Assembly: GCA_016185945.1 (NCBI GenBank)
Contig: JACPMR010000002.1
Coordinates: forward strand, 74,999 to 121,215
Direction: 5' to 3'
Length of the DNA: 46,217 nucleotides
Origin: Candidatus Woesearchaeota archaeon
GTDB lineage: Archaea > Nanobdellota > Nanobdellia > Woesearchaeales > GW2011-AR4
Below the pieces are notes generated by a model. The model was not told the DNA's origin. It did not search any database and saw nothing but the letters and a program-made list of their open reading frames with translations. A program made the translations under genes and the position numbers. Positions 15,735-23,676 of the stretch are shown piece by piece; positions within the stretch are counted from its first letter, which is position 1, and each line of letters opens with the position of its first letter.

Positions 15735-16642
15735 TTTTTTACTATGTGAAACCAGTAGCTTTTATAAATATTATGTGGTCTAAATTTTTTCTTAAATTGA
15801 AGCAGAGACTTTGCTGATTCACCAAAATCTGCATACCCATACCTCTTCTTTTTTATTTCATTTAAATCATCTATGTTAGCCAGTTCCCCTATTCCTTTGC
15901 ATTTGTAATTGTGTAGACCTATTGCAGAGTGATAAGTAGTATTGCTGTTTGGAACAGGCCATCCTGCGGTTATTGAGCATGGTTCTCCATTTACGAGTAT
16001 GATTCTCGCAATTTCCGTTCCTTCAAAATCATTCTTTACGAAGTTAGCATACATCTGAATAAAATAAGCTTTTGTTCCCATAGGCCTTTTTTTCTTCCAC
16101 TCAAAAACTATATCAATCAATTTTTTCTTGTCAACTTCTTCAGATGGCACAATCTCTATATCATGCGATTTTGTTAATTTGTTTTTGATATACCTTAATT
16201 TTTTCCATTTCTTGCCTTGCAGAGTCTCATCCCACGTCCTCATATCAAATACCGGAGTATAATACACTATAGGCGAATCACTAAGCCTGTACTTAGTGGA
16301 GTGCTTTAACATCCCCATGATACTATTAGTAAATTTGTCAGCTGGAAATACAAATACCTTCTTGTCTTTTCTTGTTATTAAAACATACTCCAAGAATTGA
16401 TTGAAAAGTTCAATTCTTTTTTCTTCAGGTGCAAGTACTTCTCCAAGTATTTCCCATAATCCACTCTTATATCTAAGAGACATTATACCGAAATCTTTGT
16501 CAAACTTAAAGAAAAATGGCTTTGCATAACTTGTAACTTGATTATTAAAAAACCAAAAGTTATGCTCACCTACTGAGCCGTATCTTTTAATACATTCATT
16601 GATTTCATTTTTGCCATTGCTGATATCTGTTATAACATCCAT
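15731..16642 (-). CDS. DUF2156/FemAB-like GNAT-fold protein in the polyamine operon
   Basis: A 303-aa protein resembling the C-terminal aminoacyl-transferase domain of phosphatidylglycerol lysyltransferases (DUF2156), a double-GNAT fold. Blocks pointing there are KKWKKLRYIKNKL near 148, GEPCSITAGWPVPNSNTTYHSAIG near 224, and YGYADFGESAKSLLQFKKKF near 268-287 with the conserved Phe/Lys-rich end. It overlaps agmatinase by 4 nt (translational coupling) and follows AdoMet decarboxylase by 71 nt. No membrane segment is present. Acting on a polyamine or adding an amine or amino acid to another acceptor would suit the context, but the reaction is unknown. Confidence 0.65.
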   Translation of the reverse strand: MDVITDISNGKNEINECIKRYGSVGEHNFWFFNNQVTSYAKPFFFKFDKDFGIMSLRYKSGLWEILGEVLAPEEKRIELFNQFLEYVLITRKDKKVFVFPADKFTNSIMGMLKHSTKYRLSDSPIVYYTPVFDMRTWDETLQGKKWKKLRYIKNKLTKSHDIEIVPSEEVDKKKLIDIVFEWKKKRPMGTKAYFIQMYANFVKNDFEGTEIARIILVNGEPCSITAGWPVPNSNTTYHSAIGLHNYKCKGIGELANIDDLNEIKKKRYGYADFGESAKSLLQFKKKFRPHNIYKSYWFHIVKK

Positions 16643-16713
16643 TTGAAAATTAAAATTCTAATTTAAAAATCCAGAAGTTGCCAAATATATTTAAATATTT
16701 TCCATTTTAAGAA

Positions 16714-17112
16714 TTAAACAAGCTGCTTCAATAGAAGCTTTCTTGGAAAATCAAGCCCTCTTTTCAGGACCTTTGTCTCAAATTTCTTGGCTTCAAAAGC
16801 GCCTACAAGGTATCTTACTGCCTTTTCTGTGTCAAACTCCTTGCAGGAGAATACGTCCATAAACACATAATCCTGGTCCGGGAAAGTGTGTATGCTGATG
16901 TGGCTTTCTGCAATCATCACAAAGCCGGAAATGCCCTCTGTACCGTGGGCAAACTTATCCAGCCATTTTACTACATAGGGCAAAGTCATCTTCGTCATGC
17001 CAATCTTTTCAGGCAAGTTATTTAGAATGTCGTACACCAAAGGCACAGACATAAGCTTTGCTTTGCTGCACCTTGATGCATCGATAGTAACATGCAAACC
17101 AAATTCGCTCAT
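16714..17112 (-). CDS. speH: S-adenosylmethionine decarboxylase proenzyme (prokaryotic class)
   Basis: A 132-aa pyruvoyl enzyme that supplies decarboxylated AdoMet for aminopropyl transfer. The self-processing site is E69-S70 in AESHISIHTFP; Ser70 would become the pyruvoyl group. His75 and Cys90 sit at the family's exact spacing (5 and 20 residues after the Ser). The full chain matches the small archaeal/bacterial class without the internal duplication of eukaryotic enzymes. It is the first gene of the run AdoMetDC, GNAT-like protein, agmatinase. No aminopropyltransferase (SpeE) is in the window; it must be elsewhere. Confidence 0.95.
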   Translation of the reverse strand: MSEFGLHVTIDASRCSKAKLMSVPLVYDILNNLPEKIGMTKMTLPYVVKWLDKFAHGTEGISGFVMIAESHISIHTFPDQDYVFMDVFSCKEFDTEKAVRYLVGAFEAKKFETKVLKRGLDFPRKLLLKQLV

Positions 17113-17199
17113 TTTGTATTCACGGTTTGAAAATCCCTCTTTTCAATTTCAAACATCATTATAAAGGTAGTATTTAAATCTTTTCTTTTTTTGGGTTTT

Positions 17200-17280
17200 T
17201 AGACGATAATTTTAGCAAAAAATTTTGAAATTTTTGCAGTTTTGAGCGAATTAATTTTTTGAATTTGTTTTTATCGTCTA
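17200..17280. repeat. Nested palindromic AT-rich element
   Basis: TAGACGATAA (17200-17209) and TTATCGTCTA (17271-17280) form a perfect 10-bp inverted repeat. Between them GCAAAAA...TTTTTGC forms an inner hairpin (about 17215-17237). No coding potential is seen in the surrounding 239-nt gap between AdoMet decarboxylase and the small zinc-ribbon gene. It may be a miniature mobile element or a structured RNA; nothing decides between them. Confidence 0.45.
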
Positions 17281-17351
17281 TGAAAACTTTTACAAAAAAT
17301 TTAAAAAAGTTTTATTTTTTTGCTTCCAGCAAAAATTTCTGCTTGCGGATT

Positions 17352-17483
17352 TTATTTATGCGATTTTTCTGACTGTTTTCTGCCTTTTTTTCTCAATTCA
17401 GCCAAGTCAATCTCGCAAAAATAGCAGTACATCTCGCTTTCTGTCAGGCTTCTTCCGCAGTTAGGGCATATGTTTTTTTCCAT
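17352..17483 (-). CDS. Small double-CxxC zinc-ribbon protein
   Basis: A 43-residue protein, MEKNICPNCGRSLTES..., with two CxxC knuckles (CPNCG and CYFCE) 11 residues apart that should bind one zinc, followed by a basic tail. It ends six bases before the peptidase gene on the same strand, but its start lies downstream of that gene's stop, so it would be the last gene of the peptidase operon. Function unknown. Confidence 0.6.
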   Translation of the reverse strand: MEKNICPNCGRSLTESEMYCYFCEIDLAELRKKGRKQSEKSHK

Positions 17484-17489
17484 TTGACA

Positions 17490-18125
17490 TCATTTTGGGA
17501 TTATCAAATTCTGGACGAATAGGAACACTATAGCGACAGCAACTAGCGATCCATAAACAAGTTTATTCCATTTTAGTATCTTGTAGCCATCAAAAAGCCA
17601 AAAAGGAATCATGTTGAACAATGCGAGCCAGGAGTTAATCATAAATCCATAGTAAGCTATAAATTTAAACAAATTTGGTAATTGGAAGAACATTAAAGCC
17701 AAAAACAGAGACGCCAAAACCAGGTTCACAAAAGGGCCTGCAGCTGAAATCTTGCCGTTCCTTGCTTTGCTTACTCTGCCTGCTATCATGACTGCCCCAG
17801 GAGCAGCAAAAACAAAGCCGAAAAAGGACATGGCAATTGCAAACAACAGCATTTTGTCGAATGACCTGAATTCTGCAAAGCAGCCATAGCGCTGCGCAAC
17901 AAGCTTATGTCCAATCTCGTGCAGAAGAAATCCTATTCCTACTGTAAGCGATGCAATGACAAATTTTGCGTAAAAGTCAGCTGCGAACATTGAGCCACTG
18001 AGCACTACTGCAAATGCCGCTGAAATAGCAATCCATGCTTTCAAAAGGTCTTTTAGCTCTCTCTCAGAGGTGCTTATATTCCCAAATTTTATAGTTCCTT
18101 GTACGTACTGCATTTTAGAAATCAC
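17490..18125 (-). CDS. Site-2 protease-like membrane metallopeptidase (M50)
   Basis: A 211-aa integral membrane protein with about five or six hydrophobic segments. The zinc motif HEIGH is at residues 69-73 inside a membrane helix (VGIGFLLHEIGHKLVAQRYG). A second conserved region, FNMIPFWLFDGYKILKW near 173, supplies the Asp ligand (DG) of M50 peptidases. It lacks the PDZ domain of RseP-type enzymes and is close to the minimal archaeal form. It would cut transmembrane substrates. Its start overlaps the DUF655 stop by 4 nt, tying it to the RpoF-L21e ribosomal operon. Confidence 0.85.
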   Translation of the reverse strand: MISKMQYVQGTIKFGNISTSERELKDLLKAWIAISAAFAVVLSGSMFAADFYAKFVIASLTVGIGFLLHEIGHKLVAQRYGCFAEFRSFDKMLLFAIAMSFFGFVFAAPGAVMIAGRVSKARNGKISAAGPFVNLVLASLFLALMFFQLPNLFKFIAYYGFMINSWLALFNMIPFWLFDGYKILKWNKLVYGSLVAVAIVFLFVQNLIIPK

Positions 18126-18694
18126 ACATCAACAAAAATCTTGTGCTTTTCCGTGCTTTCCAGTTCCTGCAATATCCTCTTTATTATTGCTTTTTCGGGG
18201 TCAGGCATAAGTTTTACCCTGTTCTTCAAGTCGGCAAAGCTTTCAAACAGCTTCTCCTCCCTTGTTTCTATTATCTGCCACATATGCTTTTTGCCCAACC
18301 CAGGCAAAAGCTCAAGCTGGTGCATCCTTGTGCTTAATGGCTGCGCCTTGTTGAAGAACTCCAAAAACTTATTTTCATTTTTCTTGACAATTTCCTTTAT
18401 AACAAATTCCAGCCCGGATTTTGCCGTGGCTGTCAATTTCCCCATGTTTATTTTGCCGACAATATGGTGGATTTTGTCCCTTTTGCCATCGCCAATGTAA
18501 ACCTCCTCCAATGGCTGGAGGTGAATTCCTTTTTTCGGAACAAGCTCCAGCAGAACGAAATGCTCTTTTCCCATGGCTTGCGCTATCGGGTTCTTCATGT
18601 ACATCGGCCTGTCATCATAATGGTAGCCGTTTGGCAAAAAATCTAACACAATTGCGTGCTCTTCCTTCGTCCTTTCCTGCTTTTCTTGTTCCAT
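18122..18694 (-). CDS. DUF655 conserved archaeal protein
   Basis: A 190-aa protein of the archaeal DUF655 family, typically encoded next to rpoF, L21e and the rRNA dimethyltransferase ksgA. It begins with the family's VLDFLPNGYHYDDRP, has an OB-like central strand region (VYIGDGKRDKIHHIVGKI) and ends with a helix-hairpin-helix-like stretch (LELLPGLGKKHMWQIIETR), which suggests nucleic-acid binding. Here ksgA is absent and a site-2 protease gene takes the next position, with a 4-nt overlap. Probably linked to translation or transcription; the molecular role is unknown. Confidence 0.88.
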   Translation of the reverse strand: MEQEKQERTKEEHAIVLDFLPNGYHYDDRPMYMKNPIAQAMGKEHFVLLELVPKKGIHLQPLEEVYIGDGKRDKIHHIVGKINMGKLTATAKSGLEFVIKEIVKKNENKFLEFFNKAQPLSTRMHQLELLPGLGKKHMWQIIETREEKLFESFADLKNRVKLMPDPEKAIIKRILQELESTEKHKIFVDV

Positions 18695-18695
18695 T

Positions 18696-19592
18696 TTATA
18701 GGTTGATTATTGTTGTGAATTTCCGCAATTCCTCCTTGAAATCCCTGCTTATGCCGGGTTTTTCCATTGAAAAGCTTTTTTCTTCCATTATTTTTATTAA
18801 TTCCGATGTTTCTTTTGTGAGGTGCTTTATTTTTTTGGCTATCATTCTTCGCATATTCTTGTTTTTCTTAAGCTTGCCAAAAATTGCTTTTTCTTGGTTG
18901 TAAACATGCTCAAAGTATGACAAAAGCGCAAATATCCTTGCAACCCAATGGCTGAAATTCGGCTCTTTAATTAATTTGGAGGTGAACGCATTTGCCGGAG
19001 GCAGTTTTGCTTCCAAATGCATCAAAAGCTCTGACTCTTTTCTTAAGATAATGTTTAAGTCTTTAAGCCCTGTTTTTTCTTTTTTAAAAACCACTTCTCC
19101 TTTTTGTTTGTACTCTTTGAGCAGCTTCTTATCAAGCATGGCGGCTTCACCAATCAGTTTGTAAGCAGTGTATTCCAGCGCTTCGAGCTCGTCTCTTGCA
19201 ATTGCGCTTTGCTGTTTTATTTTTTGGTTTGATGTCGTTGGGATTTTTGAGGGCTTTAAATCCTGCAAAAATGTTGTTTCAAGGTAGTGATTGATGCTTC
19301 TGAGCTTATCCACAATTTTCCTTATGCTTTGTATTCTCCTCATCAGCGCTTTGAAAATACTTTTGTTGAGCTTTTTCTTGTTTATTGAAAATGTTTTTGC
19401 TATAGATTCGTGCAGTTTTTTTATCAGCAGTTCTTTTTTCTTCTCTACCGGCACATCATACCTGAACAGTATTTGTTCTATGTTTTCTATTTTTGAGTAT
19501 GACTTTCCATTAAAACTTCTAAAAATCAAATTAACCTCTTTCACCAGCTTTTTGTTTAAGCTGAGATGTTTTTGACTTAGTACCACCCTCAT
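18696..19592 (-). CDS. Lysine-rich helical protein of unknown function
   Basis: A protein of about 298 aa, strongly basic and predicted almost wholly alpha-helical with long Lys/Leu/Glu heptad-like runs (IMEEKSFSMEKPG, AMLDKKLLKEYKQKGEVVF). No catalytic motif is recognised. I start it at MRVVLSQKH (19592) because the TATA box tttataaa (19618-19625) lies inside the 14-codon upstream extension, 29 nt before this ATG. It sits between DUF655 and RpoF, where other archaea have no gene, and leads straight into DUF655 with one base between. The basic character would suit RNA or ribosome binding, but that is speculation. Confidence 0.65.
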   Translation of the reverse strand: MRVVLSQKHLSLNKKLVKEVNLIFRSFNGKSYSKIENIEQILFRYDVPVEKKKELLIKKLHESIAKTFSINKKKLNKSIFKALMRRIQSIRKIVDKLRSINHYLETTFLQDLKPSKIPTTSNQKIKQQSAIARDELEALEYTAYKLIGEAAMLDKKLLKEYKQKGEVVFKKEKTGLKDLNIILRKESELLMHLEAKLPPANAFTSKLIKEPNFSHWVARIFALLSYFEHVYNQEKAIFGKLKKNKNMRRMIAKKIKHLTKETSELIKIMEEKSFSMEKPGISRDFKEELRKFTTIINL

Positions 19593-19643
19593 TTTTAGAT
19601 TACAGAAATTTTTGTCTTTATAAAGATTGTGCAAAAAGATTGC

Positions 19644-19991
19644 CTATTTATTTTCCAAGAATTCGTTAATAGTGTCAACAATCTTTTTCATTGACTCGTT
19701 GTTTATAGTTACAGTGTAACCCTGAAGCAACACCTTAAGCTCGTTGACAGTTGTGGGAGCAATGTCCACTATTTTGTGGATGTGCTGCTCTTTTAGTCTT
19801 GGTATGTTAAGCTTAGTTATCTTGCCAAACAGCTCGTCTGCATTTTTGTGTTGCAAGACTTGATTTAGGTATTCTTCTGTCCTGTTTGCCCTGAAATTAA
19901 GCTCATTGTCCCTTTTCTTTATTCTTTCAAGCTCCTTCTTGAGCTGGTAAATGTTCATTGGGTTTTCTGAAATTGTTTGTATATCTGCCAT
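19644..19991 (-). CDS. rpoF: DNA-directed RNA polymerase subunit F (Rpb4 homologue)
   Basis: A 115-aa Rpb4/RpoF subunit, which with RpoE forms the stalk of archaeal RNA polymerase. Its C-terminal HRDC-like region is visible: NIPRLKEQHIHKIVDIAPTTVNELKVLL, then MKKIVDTINEF. The middle (RTEEYLNQVLQHKNAD) matches the family. It follows L21e with a 2-nt gap, the conserved archaeal order L21e-rpoF-DUF655, which supports the assignment despite low sequence conservation. Confidence 0.9.
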   Translation of the reverse strand: MADIQTISENPMNIYQLKKELERIKKRDNELNFRANRTEEYLNQVLQHKNADELFGKITKLNIPRLKEQHIHKIVDIAPTTVNELKVLLQGYTVTINNESMKKIVDTINEFLENK

Positions 19992-19993
19992 TT

Positions 19994-20284
19994 TTACGCT
20001 CTTTTCAAGTGAATCGGGTGCACTATCAGTGTTTTTTCTTTGCCTAAATCATTTATTGAAACTTCGTAGCATTTGCCCCTTCTGGATTTTATGATGCCTG
20101 CCCTGCCCATGAAACGTGGATGGTACATTCCTTTTTGAACAGAAGGCTCAACTGCAAGATAAACTTTGTCTCCAACCTTAAATGACTGGAAGTATCTTGT
20201 TAGGCTTATCTTACCCCTAGCCCTTTTTTCCTTTCTGAACTTGTATCTTGTCTTTCTGCGAAAGCCGCCTATTCTTCTGACCAT
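19994..20284 (-). CDS. rpl21e: Ribosomal protein L21e
   Basis: A 96-aa large-subunit protein found only in archaea and eukaryotes. GGFRRKTRYKFRKEKRARGK at the N-terminus, FKVGDKVYLAVEPSVQKGMYHPRFMGRAGII in the SH3-like core, and the IHLKRA end are diagnostic. It starts the operon L21e-rpoF, followed by the helical protein and DUF655. The 234-nt gap to the divergent sepF holds sepF's TATA box near 20450-20460 and no other clear feature. Confidence 0.96.
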   Translation of the reverse strand: MVRRIGGFRRKTRYKFRKEKRARGKISLTRYFQSFKVGDKVYLAVEPSVQKGMYHPRFMGRAGIIKSRRGKCYEVSINDLGKEKTLIVHPIHLKRA

Positions 20285-20518
20285 TTTTGGTGTTATTTGG
20301 AATAATGGGGATTATAAAAAGGTTTTGGTGAATGAGGATTCTTGAATTTTAACAATGCGAGAAATTAGTTTAGGGTGCAAGGCCTGCTCCCAAATATCTT
20401 TGGGTTGTTAAATTTAAAAACTTTCCTTTCACTACTCCCCAGAATAGAAAGATTTATATAGATGGTAATAGTAAGGAATTTTGATTTTAAAAGTTAAACT
20501 TAACAAAAGGTGATTTTG

Positions 20519-20941
20519 ATGGGATTTTTCAGCAAGCTGAAGGAAAAACTTGGGGCAAGCTCTAGTTCTGACATGTTTGAAGAGTCTGAACAAGGATATG
20601 TTGAGCTTGGAAGCGAAGCCACAATTGACACCAAATCAAGGTTGATGGTAAGGCCTTTTGTGATTGAGGAATTTGAGCACATCAAGCCGATTCTTGACGC
20701 ATTAAGGGAAGGGCACACAATAGCACTTATAAACATCAAGCCTTTGAAGGACAAAGACTTGGTTGAGCTGAAGAGAGCTATTAACAAGCTGAAAAAGACA
20801 TGTGATGCGCTTGAAGGCGACATTGCTGGATTTGGCGAAAACTGGATTGCTGCTGTGCCTAACTTCGCCTATATATATAGGGGGCAGAAGCCGTCAAAGG
20901 ACGAAGGCAAGAAAGTGGAAGTCACTGAATACGAGGAATAG
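20519..20941 (+). CDS. sepF: SepF-like cell-division protein
   Basis: A 140-aa archaeal SepF, the membrane anchor of the FtsZ ring. The N-terminal amphipathic helix MGFFSKLKEKLG is the expected membrane-targeting sequence. The core domain (LMVRPFVIEEFEHIKPILDALREGHTIALINIKPLKD...LKRAINKLKKTCDALEGDIAGFGENW) is the SepF fold. The start is ATG 20519 behind the ribosome site AAAGGTGA; a GTG three codons earlier lies within that site and is less likely. Its presence implies FtsZ-based division. Confidence 0.92.
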   Translation: MGFFSKLKEKLGASSSSDMFEESEQGYVELGSEATIDTKSRLMVRPFVIEEFEHIKPILDALREGHTIALINIKPLKDKDLVELKRAINKLKKTCDALEGDIAGFGENWIAAVPNFAYIYRGQKPSKDEGKKVEVTEYEE

Positions 20942-20966
20942 ATTTTTTGATTTTCTTTTTAGGTTT

Positions 20967-21150
20967 TTATTCAACAAATAATTATAAAAGTATCCATCTG
21001 AGACTCAGTGGCATGTGAGCGAGTGACATGAACGCGAGCGTGCTCAAACGTGAGCGTTCTCGCACGCAACAGCGAGTTCACTCGCATGCCAGTAGCAGGT
21101 TTCCTATGAAAGTTAGGAAAGAACTTAGGAAGCCACGTTGTTTGAATTAA
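20967..21150 (-). repeat. Structured intergenic repeat, copy 4, with adjacent GCGAG palindromes
   Basis: Read on the minus strand, it begins TTAATTCAAACAACGTGGC and carries the family stem TTCCTA/TAGGAA (plus 21101-21106 and 21126-21131) with bulge ACCT. Inside the element (about 21005-21090) are several short inverted GCGAG words, with CAGTGGCATG...GAGCGAGTGA near 21007-21027 mirrored by TCACTCGCATGCCAG at 21078-21092. The right end matches copy 3 almost base for base (ACGTTGTTTGAATTA). The left end TTATTCAACAAAT is an imperfect inverse of the right end. Non-coding. Confidence 0.55.
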
Positions 21151-21224
21151 AAGTTTATGTTGAGTATCAAATTAATCTTATTTTTTCCGAAAACTATAAA
21201 AATAAATTATTTTATTCCCGTATT

Positions 21225-21779
21225 ATGGCAGGAGAACAATTAAAGGAAGAAGATTTTGAGTATCAGCCATGCCCTTTGTGCAATCAAAAAACTTTAATTC
21301 TGACTGAAAGGGAAACTGAAGTCCCATACTTCGGCAAGGTTTATCTTTTCTCGATGACTTGCAGCAACTGCAAATACCATATGGCTGATGTCGAGGCGGC
21401 AGAGCAGAAAGAGCCAGTAAAGTACGAGTTTGAGATTTCAAGCGAGGAGGACATGAAAGTAAGAGTTGTGAAATCAGCGCAGGCAACGGTTAAGCTGCCG
21501 CACATCGCAACAATCACTCCGGGGCCTGCTGCACAGGGGTATGTGACAAACATTGAAGGAATTTTGAACAGGGTGAAGTACCAGATAGAGTCAGCAAAAG
21601 AGATGGAAGAGGATGAAGAAGACAAGAAAAAGGCAAAAAATCTCCTGAAGAAAATTTTGAGAATAACATGGGGACAGGAAAAACAGAAGATTATCATTGA
21701 GGATCCAAGTGGCAATTCTGCTGTTATAAGTGATAAAGCCATAAAAGTTCCTTTAAAAGTCAAGGTAATTGAAAAATGA
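21225..21779 (+). CDS. ZPR1-type zinc-finger protein
   Basis: A 184-aa archaeal ZPR1-domain protein. CPLCNQKTLILTERETEVPYFGKVYLFSMTCSNCKY gives the four-cysteine ribbon (residues about 16-55). The double-psi-like second half includes VKLPHIATITPGPAAQGYVTNIEGILNRV, typical of the family. The start is ATG 21225: TATA tataaaaat (21195-21203) lies 26 nt upstream, and the longer frame would begin inside the repeat at 20967-21150. Eukaryotic ZPR1 binds elongation factor 1A; the archaeal role is unknown. MTAP follows after 12 nt, so the two are probably co-transcribed. Confidence 0.85.
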   Translation: MAGEQLKEEDFEYQPCPLCNQKTLILTERETEVPYFGKVYLFSMTCSNCKYHMADVEAAEQKEPVKYEFEISSEEDMKVRVVKSAQATVKLPHIATITPGPAAQGYVTNIEGILNRVKYQIESAKEMEEDEEDKKKAKNLLKKILRITWGQEKQKIIIEDPSGNSAVISDKAIKVPLKVKVIEK

Positions 21780-21791
21780 TTATGGTAGGGG

Positions 21792-22595
21792 GTGGTTCAA
21801 ATAATAAAAATCGGCATCATAGGCGGCTCTGGGCTTGAAGACCCGAAAATATTGAAGGATTCAAAAGAGATTAATGTTACAACAAAGTTTGGAAACCCTT
21901 CAAGTGCTTTGACAACCGGAAAAATAGGCGATGTTGATGTTGTTATTTTATCAAGGCACGGGAAAAAGCATTCAATTATGCCAAGCAATGTGAATTACCG
22001 TGCAAATATTTTGGCTTTGAAAGAGCAGGGATGCGCACACATAATCGCAACAACTGCATGCGGCTCTTTAAGGAAAGAGATAGAGCCAGGGCATCTTGTT
22101 TTTTGCGACCAGTTTATTGACAGGACAACAAAAAGGGATTCTACATTTTATGATGTTGGTAAAGTTTGTCATATTCCTATGGCAGAGCCGTTTTGCGCCA
22201 AATTAAGAAGCTTGCTTGCAGGAACTTCATCTGAATTGAATCTTAAGCATCATAAAAAAGGAACTATAATAACAATTGAAGGTCCTAGGTTTTCAACAAA
22301 AGCTGAAAGCCATATGTTCAGGCAATGGAATGCTGATGTCATAAACATGAGCACTGTTCCTGAAGTTGTTTTGGCGCGAGAAGCAGGAATTTGCTATGCA
22401 ATTGTGGCGATGAGCACTGATTACGATTGCTGGCACGAAACTGAAGAAGAGGTTAATATCGAGATGGTTCTAAAAATAATGAAGCAAAACGCAGAGAATG
22501 TCAAAAAATTATTGATTGCTACAATCCCAAAAATAAAATATTATGATTGCCAGTGCAGAGAGGATATTAAGACTGCGATTATTGGCGGGGATTGA
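21792..22595 (+). CDS. mtnP: S-methyl-5'-thioadenosine phosphorylase
   Basis: A 267-aa trimeric-type nucleoside phosphorylase that splits MTA with phosphate into adenine and 5-methylthioribose-1-phosphate. [12 protein letters not shown] starts the family; [40 protein letters not shown] and [31 protein letters not shown] are diagnostic. STVPE and STDYDCW point to MTA or deoxyadenosine substrates rather than guanosine or inosine. The start is a GTG next to a G-rich ribosome site (AGGGGGTGG). It follows the ZPR1 gene by 12 nt and begins a run of MTA salvage genes. Confidence 0.93.
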   Translation: MVQIIKIGIIGGSGLEDPKILKDSKEINVTTKFGNPSSALTTGKIGDVDVVILSRHGKKHSIMPSNVNYRANILALKEQGCAHIIATTACGSLRKEIEPGHLVFCDQFIDRTTKRDSTFYDVGKVCHIPMAEPFCAKLRSLLAGTSSELNLKHHKKGTIITIEGPRFSTKAESHMFRQWNADVINMSTVPEVVLAREAGICYAIVAMSTDYDCWHETEEEVNIEMVLKIMKQNAENVKKLLIATIPKIKYYDCQCREDIKTAIIGGD

Positions 22596-22609
22596 GTTTA
22601 TGTTTTAAT

Positions 22610-23632
22610 TTATTTATTCGGCTCAACAATAACTTTCAACGACTCTTTTGCCTCTGCAACAAGCCTGAAGCCTTCCTGAACGTCGTCAAATTTTAATCTG
22701 TGTGTTATCATGTCTTTAAAATCAATTTTTTTATTTTTAATTAATTCGAGCGATTCCTTCAAATCATTTGGAGCAGCCCCATAAGAAGTCATTATTTTGA
22801 TTTCATTTCTCCAGAAATCGTTAATTGGAATTTCAAAGCTTTCGTCGGGCTTTGGGACTGCAAAAAATAAGATTGTGCCACCTTTATCAACGCATTGCAA
22901 AGCCTGCTTTGCAGCAGGCAATGCGCCTGTGCATACAATAACAAAATCTGCCAATCTGTTTTCATTCAATCCCTTCAATTTGGATGGCACATCATCATTT
23001 GCATTTATAACACTAGCTCCAAACTTTTTTGCCGCACTCAATCTGTAAGCATTTATATCCACCGCAATTATTTTTTTAACTCCTTTTGATTTTGCCAGTT
23101 TAATATGAATTAAGCCGGAAATGCCGCTTCCTACAATAAGCAATGTCTGGTTTTCTTTCAAGTTTGCCAATCTTTGCGCTCTTACCGCAGTTCCCAACGG
23201 CTCGACAAAAGTCCCTTCCTCAAAAGAAACATTGCCGGGCAATTTGAAAGTTCCAAGCTCAACATTCATTTTTGGTATTCTGATGTACTCTGCAAATCCT
23301 CCTGGATAGAAATTTGTTTTGTGCAAAGTTTCGCAAGCTGTGTGATGTTCGTTCAGGCAATAATGGCACTTCATGCATGGCACATGATGAGAGATCATTA
23401 CCCGGTCATTTACCTTGAAATTTTTAACATTTTTTCCAACCTTGTCAATAATGCCGCTTACTTCATGCCCTAAAACCAATGGCACTCTTTTTATTCTATA
23501 CCATTCCATAACATCTGTGCCGCAAATGCCAGCAGCCATTACTTTAACAAGAATTTCCTCGTCATTAATTTGAGGTATTGCTCTTTCTTCTATTCTAATG
23601 TCTTTGTTGTTGTAATAGACTGCAACGCGCAT
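22610..23632 (-). CDS. Zinc-dependent medium-chain alcohol dehydrogenase
   Basis: A 340-aa MDR dehydrogenase. The catalytic zinc site is C37 (GICGTD) with H56-E57 (GHE); the structural zinc site is C86, C89, C92 and C100. The Rossmann loop GSGISG and an Asp in IIAVDINAYR favour NAD(H). I start at MRVAVYYNN (23632), about 30 nt after an AT-rich TATA-like element. The longer frame adds eight hydrophobic residues. It is 20 nt downstream of the LsrF-family aldolase and convergent with MTAP, so reduction of the methylthioacetaldehyde released from MTA is the proposed job. Sorbitol or threonine dehydrogenase-like activity is the alternative. Confidence 0.88.
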   Translation of the reverse strand: MRVAVYYNNKDIRIEERAIPQINDEEILVKVMAAGICGTDVMEWYRIKRVPLVLGHEVSGIIDKVGKNVKNFKVNDRVMISHHVPCMKCHYCLNEHHTACETLHKTNFYPGGFAEYIRIPKMNVELGTFKLPGNVSFEEGTFVEPLGTAVRAQRLANLKENQTLLIVGSGISGLIHIKLAKSKGVKKIIAVDINAYRLSAAKKFGASVINANDDVPSKLKGLNENRLADFVIVCTGALPAAKQALQCVDKGGTILFFAVPKPDESFEIPINDFWRNEIKIMTSYGAAPNDLKESLELIKNKKIDFKDMITHRLKFDDVQEGFRLVAEAKESLKVIVEPNK

Positions 23633-23676
23633 AAAAATCAAGAACATAGAATTCAATAAAAATATTTCTAATAAAT

